The notes under the pieces were generated by a model, which searched no databases, had not been told where the DNA came from, and saw only the letters and a list, made by a program, of their open reading frames with translations. This document shows positions 1 through 5,214 of a stretch of 5,389 nucleotides of DNA, one piece after another; position 1 is the first letter of the stretch, and the number at the start of each line of letters is the position of its first letter. The DNA comes from Syntrophobacteria bacterium. Lineage in GTDB: Bacteria > Desulfobacterota > DSWW01. The translations under genes were made by a program, and so were the position numbers. The stretch is from positions 1 to 5,389 of the forward strand of contig JAQYVQ010000045.1 of assembly GCA_030145435.1 (NCBI GenBank), in the 5' to 3' direction.

Positions 1-161
1 AGGTTCGTGAGGCTGATGTTCCGGTGTCTGGCGTCGACGAGGAAGGCAATCCTCCCGAGCCACTTTCCGATTCGCACGGCCCATCCCGGGGGAAGGAGGG
101 AGAACAGGGTGATGAACGGATAGGCGAGCAGGAACAGGAGACGATCCGTGAAGTCTTTCAT
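1..161 (-). CDS. LpxL/HtrB-family lipid A late acyltransferase, N-terminal fragment
   Basis: Only the first 53 residues and part of codon 54 lie in the window; the gene runs off the left edge. The protein starts MKDFTDRLLFLLAYPF. It has a hydrophobic N-terminal segment (about residues 8-23) followed by a PPGWAVRIGKWLGRIAF stretch and an RHRNISLTN stretch. Hydrophobic anchor, then 'G..LGRLA', then 'RHR.I...NL' is the usual opening of LpxL/LpxM-type acyl-ACP-dependent enzymes, which add secondary acyl chains to Kdo2-lipid A or lipid IVA at the inner membrane. The catalytic HX4D motif would lie outside the window, so activity cannot be judged, and LpxL cannot be told from LpxM. The ATG overlaps the stop codon of the upstream gene (ATGA, 161-158) and is preceded by a purine-rich GGGGGAAGAGGGGG stretch, which suggests translational coupling to the acyltransferase-LpxK gene. 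Confidence 0.8.
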   Translation of the reverse strand, partial: MKDFTDRLLFLLAYPFITLFSLLPPGWAVRIGKWLGRIAFLVDARHRNISLTN

Positions 162-2053
162 GCCCCCTCTTCCCCCTGGCGAACACCCCTCTTCATCAGC
201 ACCCCCCTTGATTCCAGCCTGTGCCAGAAGGCAGGCTCATCCTCCAGAATCAGGTCGAGCCGAACGAACAGGACCTTGCCTTCGGGCCATGGATAGCGGC
301 GAAGCTTCACGGCATCCTTTTCCGTCGTCACGAGCCAGTCCGAGTCCGAGAGGAGGCGCAGCAGTTCCTCGTGGTCCTGCCCCGAATACGGGTGATGGTC
401 CGGGAAATCCCTTCGGGCGCCGCCCCCCAGCCCCATTCCTTCCAGGGTCCTCCAGAAGGCCTCCGGTCGAGCGATTCCGCAGAAGGCCCCGACCTTGCTC
501 CCTGTAAGCTCCCGTGGGTCGACCTCGCCTCGATCCTCCAGCCGGTGGAGGCCGGTGGGGACGAGCCTCGCCACATGGACAGGCACATCCGCCTCGAGGG
601 TCCGGCACCAGGGGTCACCCGACCCCTTCTTGTTGCCCTGCTCCCCACCGTCTGACGAGATGCAAACCACGACGTCGGCGGCTTTCAGGGCGGAAAGGGG
701 CTCGCGCAGCGGCCCCCTCGGCAGGCACGCAGCGTCGAACAAATTCTCATCTCCCGGAACGAGGACGATGTCGAAGTCACGGGCCAGCCGGAGGTGCTGG
801 AAGCCGTCGTCCATGAGGAAGAGATCCGGTGACAACCACTCTTCCGCGAGATTCGCTGCCCGGTATCGATCGCCGTCCACGGCAACCGGTACGTCCGGAA
901 GATTGTGCGCCAGAAGATAGGGTTCATCCCCGCAGTCCAGAGGGTCCTCGCGCTCCAGACCCTTCCGGGTCAGCAGGATCGTGTCCTGTTTCCCCCGTCG
1001 CCTGTATCCGCGAGTCAACAGGACGACCCGACACCCTCGCTCCGTGAGCTTCCGAGCCATCCACATGGCAAAGGGGGTCTTCCCGCTGCCGCCCACCCGC
1101 ACCCCTCCGATGCTGATAACCGGAAGGCCGGCCCGCCTTGTCGCAAGGACGCCTTTTCGGTAGAGGGCCCTTCTCAGCCGAAGGACCATGCCGTAGCCAT
1201 ACGACAGGGGAGCCAACAGGACGCCGAAGAGCAGGCTGCCCGGGCCCTTCGGGGAGGAAGGCGTCCAGAACTGCTGAAGGGCGCTGCGCACGTTTCCCTC
1301 GAAACGAGAAACGATTGCCTTTCCCCATGCCCGCAGTGCGGACATACCCCCTTGCCTGTCCGCCGCTTTCGCCTCGGTCTCCATGCGATCGGTCACCTGC
1401 CCGAGCCTTGCCTCGAGGCGGGCGCGGCACGCCTCAAGGACCTCCGCACTCCCGCTGTTGGGCACATAGAAGGGCTCATCGAAGACGACCGACACCCGCG
1501 CAAAGGGCAGAGGGATCTGAAAGCGATCCCAACTCGACGCAATCCACCGGGGACGCGCCGCCCAGGTGAGCGAAACGATCGGGGTCCCGGTGAGCTGAGC
1601 GATTCTCACCACTCCCGGCTGAACCGTGTACCGGGGACCTTTGGGCCCGTCCGGGGTGATCCCTATCGTGTGGCCCAGGCGGGCCTTTTCGATCAATGCC
1701 TGAAGGGCCTCGCGGCCTCCTCGGGTGGACGAACCCCGGGCCGAGAGAATACGGAAAGGCTTCACGGTGCGAGCGATCAGGTCCCCATCCCAATGGCGAC
1801 TGACCATGATCCAGGCGTCCTTCCCCTCTTTCCCACACACCTTGTGGTAGACGGGAGGCATGATGATCATCCGGCCGTGCCAGAAGGCGAAGATCACCGG
1901 CTTTCCCGCGCGGAAGATCTTCCGCGTCTCCTCTGCCACGTGGATCCGATAGCGAACCGTGAAGGAGAGGAGGCGAATCAGCAGCGTGGCCAGAGGGGGC
2001 AGCAGCCTGGCCACCCAGCGACGCGTTAGTTCGTTTCGTTTCCAGCGATGCAT
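158..2053 (-). CDS. lpxK: Fusion protein: DUF374-type acyltransferase domain + LpxK tetraacyldisaccharide 4'-kinase
   Basis: A 631-residue protein, roughly twice the length of E. coli LpxK (328). Residues 1-225 look like a DUF374 lysophospholipid-acyltransferase-like domain: hydrophobic N-terminal segment (17-33), FAFWHGRM (55-62), SRHWDGD (85-91), RGSSTRGG (106-113) and ITPDGPKGPRY (132-142). Candidate catalytic residues are H59, H87 and D89/D91. A charged linker follows (about 226-269). The C-terminal part is LpxK, which uses ATP to phosphorylate the 4' position of the lipid A disaccharide at the inner membrane. It has a membrane-associated helix (274-291), the P-loop VGGSGKTP (320-327), RGY (348-350), GDEP (375-378), DDGFQHLRLARD (415-426), LPRGPLREPL (444-453), FCGIARPEAF (524-533), FPDHHPYS (550-557) and TTEKDAVKL (576-584). 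All the usual LpxK blocks are there. One small deviation is G317 where the strand before the P-loop usually has Asn (VGN). The start is well placed: AGGAAG lies 3 bases before the ATG core spacing (positions 2062-2057), and the protein opens like other DUF374 proteins. Both domains look intact. The kinase call is strong; the acyl acceptor of the first domain is unknown, with an LpxJ-like lipid A role most likely from context. Confidence 0.93.
   Translation of the reverse strand: MHRWKRNELTRRWVARLLPPLATLLIRLLSFTVRYRIHVAEETRKIFRAGKPVIFAFWHGRMIIMPPVYHKVCGKEGKDAWIMVSRHWDGDLIARTVKPFRILSARGSSTRGGREALQALIEKARLGHTIGITPDGPKGPRYTVQPGVVRIAQLTGTPIVSLTWAARPRWIASSWDRFQIPLPFARVSVVFDEPFYVPNSGSAEVLEACRARLEARLGQVTDRMETEAKAADRQGGMSALRAWGKAIVSRFEGNVRSALQQFWTPSSPKGPGSLLFGVLLAPLSYGYGMVLRLRRALYRKGVLATRRAGLPVISIGGVRVGGSGKTPFAMWMARKLTERGCRVVLLTRGYRRRGKQDTILLTRKGLEREDPLDCGDEPYLLAHNLPDVPVAVDGDRYRAANLAEEWLSPDLFLMDDGFQHLRLARDFDIVLVPGDENLFDAACLPRGPLREPLSALKAADVVVCISSDGGEQGNKKGSGDPWCRTLEADVPVHVARLVPTGLHRLEDRGEVDPRELTGSKVGAFCGIARPEAFWRTLEGMGLGGGARRDFPDHHPYSGQDHEELLRLLSDSDWLVTTEKDAVKLRRYPWPEGKVLFVRLDLILEDEPAFWHRLESRGVLMKRGVRQGEEGA
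1247..1378 (-). other. Interdomain linker of the acyltransferase-LpxK fusion, with a possible relict start codon
   Basis: This stretch encodes about residues 226-269, between the last DUF374-like block and the LpxK membrane helix. It is rich in charged residues and Ala, Gly and Ser, and matches neither family's core motifs. An in-frame ATG (1345-1343, residue M237) begins a segment of plausible length for an LpxK N terminus. It is preceded by AAGGGGG, but with only one base between that run and the ATG, which is poor spacing. I read it as the probable junction of two formerly separate genes; use as a live internal start is unproven. Confidence 0.45.
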
Positions 2054-2056
2054 GGG

Positions 2057-2062
2057 CTTCCT
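2057..2062 (-). promoter_or_regulatory. Ribosome-binding site of the acyltransferase-LpxK fusion, abutting the repeat stem
   Basis: AGGAAG on the minus strand lies 3 bases before the ATG at 2053 (AGGA with 5 bases spacing). It follows directly on the last heptad repeat unit, and its first two bases (2062, 2061) would be the closing pairs of the long stem. Folding of that stem could therefore affect initiation; this regulatory role is inference. Confidence 0.55.
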
Positions 2063-2164
2063 ATTAGCTGTTAGCTGTTAGCCCACCCCGCCCCTGATGG
2101 CTCAGGGGCATCCTGTTCGTGGGCGTGGTGGTTGGGAGCTAATAGCTAAAAGCCAACAGCCAAT
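2061..2164. repeat. Inverted pair of 7-bp repeat arrays forming a long imperfect stem
   Basis: The gap between lpxB and the fusion gene holds degenerate heptads with consensus AGCYAAN. Four units lie on the plus strand (2137-2164) and three on the minus strand (2083-2063), facing each other. In the minus-strand transcript, bases 2159-2133 can pair with 2085-2061. This gives 23 pairs (21 Watson-Crick, 2 G.U), two mismatches (2070/2150 and 2077/2143) and a 2-base bulge (2137-2138). Inside the loop is a separate perfect 8-bp hairpin (2090-2109). The base of the stem includes the first two bases of the AGGAAG ribosome-binding site of the downstream gene. There is no U-run after either stem, so it is not a typical intrinsic terminator. 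It may be a dispersed REP- or MITE-like intergenic element, a processing or regulatory RNA structure, or both. Confidence 0.75.
2090..2109. repeat. Perfect 8-bp inverted repeat with 4-base loop
   Basis: GCCCCTGA (2090-2097) and TCAGGGGC (2102-2109) are exact reverse complements separated by TGGC. The hairpin sits inside the loop of the larger heptad-repeat stem. Neither side has a T-run in the direction of transcription, so I do not call it a rho-independent terminator. Confidence 0.7.
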
Positions 2165-2178
2165 TGCTTTCAACGCTT

Positions 2179-3348
2179 CTACTCATCTGACCTCTGCTCC
2201 TTCTGCAACAATATTTCACGAACCACCCCCGCCGCCCTGGCGGATGCTCCGGGCGCGCCGAGCAGGGCTTGTACCTTGGCCAGGTCCTTCTTGACCTGTG
2301 TATAGTAGTTCGCGTGTTCGAAAAAAGGGATGCAGGCCTCGTACAGGTTCTCTTCGGTCAACTCCCCCTGGATCAGTTCCGGAACCACCGCCTTCTCGGA
2401 CACGAGGTTGACCATTCCGACCACGGGCACACGCACCAGAAGGCGTGCCAGCAAGAATGTAAATCGGGACACACGGTACACGACGATCATCGGAATCCTG
2501 AGCAAGGCCATCTCGAGCGTTGCCGTTCCGGAGGCAACCAGGGCCAGATCGCAGATCGCCGTGCCCGGGCCGATCCCCTCGCGCGTGCACACCAGCGGGA
2601 TCTCTGCCTTCCCGAGCATCTCTTGATACACGTCATCGCTCAGGCCCGGCCCCTGTCCCAGAAGAAACTGCATCCGTGGGAACCGCCGATGGAGCAACCG
2701 GGCGCCGCGGAGCATGACCGGAAGCAGGGCGCGCACCTCACTGGTCCGGCTGCCGGGGAACAGACCCAGGACCGGATAGAGTGGAGACAACCCGTAGCGC
2801 TTGTAGGCCTCCTCCGGCTTCTCTTCAGCCCTATCCGGATCAAAACGGTCCATCAACGGATGCCCCACGTAGGTAACCGGGACATCGTGCTCACGGTACA
2901 AGGCCTCCTCGAACGGGAAGATCACGATCATGTGGGTCACGTCATTCGCGATCTGTCGAACCCGGCCGCGACGCCAGGCCCAGATCTGAGGGCTGATGTA
3001 GTACACGACCGGTATGCCCCGCCTGGCGGCGTGACGAGCCACGCGGAGGTTGAAATCCGGAAAATCGATCAACACCACAAGATCAGGCCGATCCTCTGAA
3101 AGGCTCCGCTTGATCGATCGGAAGGCCCGCATGATCGTTCGCAACCGGCCGAAGACCTCGACAAGCCCGACGACGGCGAGTTCGGACGCATGATACGAGA
3201 GCCGAACACCTGCCCGCTTCATCTCGTCCCCCCCGATCCCGTACACCGAGAGGCCGGGGCAATCCTCCAGGAGATGCTCGACGAGCCGAGCACCGTGGAG
3301 GTCCCCTGAGGTTTCTCCGGCAATGATGAGGATCTTTTTTTCTGGCAT
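2179..3348 (-). CDS. lpxB: Lipid-A-disaccharide synthase
   Basis: A 389-residue protein, close to the 382 of E. coli LpxB. This GT19 glycosyltransferase joins UDP-2,3-diacylglucosamine to lipid X with release of UDP, forming the beta-1',6 disaccharide at the cytoplasmic face of the inner membrane. Family blocks in order: IAGETSGDLHGA (9-20), IDFPDFNL (94-101), YISPQIWAWR (117-126), VGHPLMD (161-167), LFPGSRTSEV (196-205), ASGTATLE (272-279), the hydrophobic membrane-contact stretch after YRVSRFTFLLARLL (291-304), and NLVSEKAVVPELIQ (314-327). No expected motif is missing. The ATG start leaves the usual short lead before the AGExSGD motif. No good Shine-Dalgarno lies close to it; the nearest purine-rich run (GGAGAGG) is about 25 bases upstream, so initiation may be modest or depend on other features. 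It follows the oxidoreductase gene by 84 bases and is followed by the repeat-containing gap before the kinase fusion. Confidence 0.97.
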   Translation of the reverse strand: MPEKKILIIAGETSGDLHGARLVEHLLEDCPGLSVYGIGGDEMKRAGVRLSYHASELAVVGLVEVFGRLRTIMRAFRSIKRSLSEDRPDLVVLIDFPDFNLRVARHAARRGIPVVYYISPQIWAWRRGRVRQIANDVTHMIVIFPFEEALYREHDVPVTYVGHPLMDRFDPDRAEEKPEEAYKRYGLSPLYPVLGLFPGSRTSEVRALLPVMLRGARLLHRRFPRMQFLLGQGPGLSDDVYQEMLGKAEIPLVCTREGIGPGTAICDLALVASGTATLEMALLRIPMIVVYRVSRFTFLLARLLVRVPVVGMVNLVSEKAVVPELIQGELTEENLYEACIPFFEHANYYTQVKKDLAKVQALLGAPGASARAAGVVREILLQKEQRSDE

Positions 3349-3432
3349 CCGGTTGTCCGTGGGGAACGGCCTCTCCGTGGCATTTCTCGGTTTGACAACG
3401 GGGAGAAGGGGGGTCTTGGTTGGGCTAATGGC
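3349..3432. other. 84-base gap between the oxidoreductase gene and lpxB
   Basis: I see no gene, no convincing promoter and no terminator here. The only symmetry found is a short inverted pair, GTTGTC (3352-3357) and GACAAC (3394-3399), which is too short and too widely spaced to interpret. The gap contains the weak translation-initiation region of lpxB. Confidence 0.4.
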
Positions 3433-4383
3433 CTACGCGGTGCGCATCTTGCGCAAAATCCTCAGCGCGACTTGAAGGGCCTTCTTGCCTTCGGCGCCTC
3501 CTACCTCAGGCGGCTCTCTTGTTCGCACGCTCTCCACGAAGGCCTCGAGTTCTGTCCGCAAGGCATCGCTTTCACCCACCTCCTGCTCATGGCCGACGAT
3601 TTCAGGTGAACTCTCGTCCGACCCGGCAATCCTTCGGAAGACCTGGACCTTGCCGGCGTCGTAATCCACGGACACGTAAGCGTCCCGCTGGAAGAAGCGG
3701 ATCTTCCGGGTCCTCTTCGCACTCACCCGACTGGCCGTCAGATTTGCCACCGTACCGTCCTGGAAATGGATGCGCACGTTCGCGATATCAGCATTCGAAG
3801 AGAGTACCGGGACGCCCACGGAATCGATGCTCTTCACCGGGGCAGGAACATATTTCAACACGATGTCGATGTCGTGAATCATCAGGTCGAGGATGACATC
3901 CACATCCGTTCCGCGGGCCTGAAACGGTCCGATCCGATGGGCTTCAATGAACCTCGGCTTATCGATGGCCAAGCCAGCCGTCTTCCACACCTCGTTGAAA
4001 CGCTCCAGATGGCCCACCTGAAGGATGCAATCCCGCTGCTTGGCCATGCGAATCAGCTCAGAGGCCTCGGGCAGGGTCGCGGTCATCGGCTTCTCGATCA
4101 TCACATCCACACCCCGCCTGATGAATCCCCTGGCAACCGCATGGTGTTGCGAGGTGGGCACGACGATGCTCACCGCATCCACCAGGGAGTAGATCTCCTC
4201 CGACCGGGCGTAGCCCCGCGTTCCGAGCCGCTCCGCCACGGTGCGGGCCTGGGCGTGGTCGATGTCAACGACCCCCACCAGCTCGACCCCATCCATGGAG
4301 GCATACTTTTCGGCGTGAAAGCTGCCCAGATATCCTGCTCCGACAACGCCTACGCGGAGTCGATCCGCCTTCCCTCTCATCAT
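3433..4383 (-). CDS. Gfo/Idh/MocA-family NAD(P)-dependent oxidoreductase of the lipid A cluster (possibly GnnA-like)
   Basis: A 316-residue protein with the two-domain layout of the family. The N-terminal Rossmann fold has VGVVGAGYLGSFHA (11-24, GxGxxG at 15-20) and an acidic end to the second strand (VVDID, 38-42). The EKP motif (97-99) holds the conserved Lys98, followed by GHLERFN (124-130). The alpha/beta substrate domain has DLMIHDID (166-173) with the usual His-Asp pair. Members oxidise or reduce sugar and cyclitol carbons. Placed between lpxA and lpxB, it plausibly acts on a nucleotide sugar feeding lipid A. The best-known precedent is GnnA, which oxidises the 3-OH of UDP-GlcNAc before GnnB transaminates it, giving amide-linked acyl chains. 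No aminotransferase gene is in the window, so that role is a hypothesis. The minus strand reads ATGATG at the start; I take the first ATG (GGAAG six bases upstream), although the second is possible. Family call is strong; substrate unknown. Confidence 0.9.
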   Translation of the reverse strand: MMRGKADRLRVGVVGAGYLGSFHAEKYASMDGVELVGVVDIDHAQARTVAERLGTRGYARSEEIYSLVDAVSIVVPTSQHHAVARGFIRRGVDVMIEKPMTATLPEASELIRMAKQRDCILQVGHLERFNEVWKTAGLAIDKPRFIEAHRIGPFQARGTDVDVILDLMIHDIDIVLKYVPAPVKSIDSVGVPVLSSNADIANVRIHFQDGTVANLTASRVSAKRTRKIRFFQRDAYVSVDYDAGKVQVFRRIAGSDESSPEIVGHEQEVGESDALRTELEAFVESVRTREPPEVGGAEGKKALQVALRILRKMRTA

Positions 4384-4443
4384 CCCGGTCTTCCGGTTCC
4401 TCTGGTTACCCGTTTCCCTTGTGGGCCTCTCTCTATTCTTCTG
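4384..4443. other. 60-base gap between lpxA and the oxidoreductase gene
   Basis: No gene, promoter or terminator is evident. It carries the Shine-Dalgarno-like GGAAG of the downstream oxidoreductase gene. In several related clusters lpxI lies between lpxA and lpxB; there is no room for it here. Confidence 0.4.
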
Positions 4444-5214
4444 TTACCGGCAGAACCCTCTCTCGCTCTTCTCCAGAAACACCAGGAGGTCTTCCACGTT
4501 CGGATCCTCCCCCACCTCGGCTCTCACCCTTTCGATCGCGTCCTGGAGTAGCTCACCGGACTGAAACAGGATCCGGTAGGCCTTTCGCAGTCGGCCGATC
4601 TCCTCCGACGAGAACCCGGCGCGCTCCAGGCCGACGGTGTTCAACCCGTAGAGTTTCGCAGGGTTGTCGGACGCCCTGGTAAAGGGAGGTATATCGAGCC
4701 TCACGCCCGACATGCCCCCGATCATCGCGCGCCGGCCGATCCGGACAAACTGGTGGACGCCCAACATCCCCCCCAGGATGGCGTTGCATTCCACGTGGAC
4801 ATGGCCCCCCAGCATAGCGGAGTTCGCCAGTATGACCTCATTCTCTAAGGTACAGTCGTGCGCGACATGTGCGTAGGCCATCAGGAGGTTCCTGTCTCCA
4901 ACCGTCGTAATCCCCCGGTCTTCCACCGTGCCCAGATGGATCGTTACAAACTCCCGTATGATGTTGCCCGATCCGATGGTGAGTTTCGTTGGTTCACCTC
5001 GATACTTCGCGTGTTGGGGAATGGCACCGATCGAGGCATGATGAAAGATCTGGTTGTTCTCCCCGATCTCGGTCCTTCCGTCCAGCACCGTATGGGCCCC
5101 CACCTTGGTTCCGGTTCCGATCTTCACATGGGAACCTACGATGCAATAGGGCCCGATCTCAGCACTCTCGTGGATCTCGGCTCCCTCATCAACAATAGCC
5201 GTAGGGTGTATCAT
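4444..5214 (-). CDS. lpxA: Acyl-[ACP]-UDP-N-acetylglucosamine O-acyltransferase
   Basis: A 256-residue protein (E. coli LpxA is 262). It transfers a 3-hydroxyacyl chain from ACP to the 3 position of UDP-GlcNAc, the first step of lipid A synthesis in the cytosol. Residues 1-190 show hexapeptide repeats of a left-handed beta-helix, starting IHPTAIV (2-8) and IGPYCIVG (20-27). Conserved blocks are ASIGAIPQ (60-67), YRGEPTKL (71-78), REFVTIHLGT (87-96), AHVAHDC (115-121), ILANSAMLGGHV (128-139), GGMLGVHQF (148-156) and IGGMSGV (165-171), then a helical C-terminal domain (from about 197). H119 matches the catalytic His125 of E. coli, H154 matches His160, and G167 matches the chain-length residue Gly173. 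The ATG overlaps the fabZ stop (ATGA). A full AGGAGGT abuts the ATG directly; with the upstream GGAGG the spacing is 4 bases, so coupled re-initiation from fabZ is likely. The start agrees with the E. coli alignment around HPTAIV. Confidence 0.97.
   Translation of the reverse strand: MIHPTAIVDEGAEIHESAEIGPYCIVGSHVKIGTGTKVGAHTVLDGRTEIGENNQIFHHASIGAIPQHAKYRGEPTKLTIGSGNIIREFVTIHLGTVEDRGITTVGDRNLLMAYAHVAHDCTLENEVILANSAMLGGHVHVECNAILGGMLGVHQFVRIGRRAMIGGMSGVRLDIPPFTRASDNPAKLYGLNTVGLERAGFSSEEIGRLRKAYRILFQSGELLQDAIERVRAEVGEDPNVEDLLVFLEKSERGFCR

Noticed and set aside
905..2029. 374-codon open frame on the plus strand, antisense to the acyltransferase-LpxK gene
   Set aside because: It lies wholly opposite a gene with clear motifs in two domains. 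Its translation shows no recognisable motif and has a Pro/Arg/Gly-rich composition typical of shadow frames in GC-rich DNA.
158..2053. The fusion as an assembly or sequencing artefact
   Set aside because: The linker reads through without a stop or an obvious homopolymer error, and both domains keep full motifs in one frame. It cannot be excluded without reads or relatives, but nothing in the sequence points to it.
2090..2109. Intrinsic terminator after lpxB
   Set aside because: The hairpin is perfect and GC-rich, but no U-run follows in the direction of transcription, and the downstream gene continues the same pathway.
2137..2164. CRISPR array
   Set aside because: The units are contiguous 7-bp heptads with no spacers, far shorter than CRISPR repeats.
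2269..3099. 276-codon open frame on the plus strand opposite lpxB
   Set aside because: Entirely within lpxB on the other strand, rich in His/Gln/Arg, no domain recognised; a shadow frame.
3334..3341. Programmed -1 frameshift site: the A-AAA-AAG heptamer at codons 3-5 of lpxB
   Set aside because: It matches the dnaX-type slippery heptamer in the right frame, but it is at the very start of the gene. There is no evident upstream Shine-Dalgarno or downstream stem at useful spacing, and the zero frame already encodes a full LpxB. Probably a chance Lys-Lys run.
3392..3420. Plus-strand promoter beginning TTGACA in the gap before lpxB
   Set aside because: No -10-like hexamer at 16-18 bases spacing, and it points away from every gene here.
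3766..4551. 261-codon open frame on the plus strand opposite the oxidoreductase gene and the end of lpxA
   Set aside because: It spans two well-supported genes and their gap on the opposite strand and shows no family motif.
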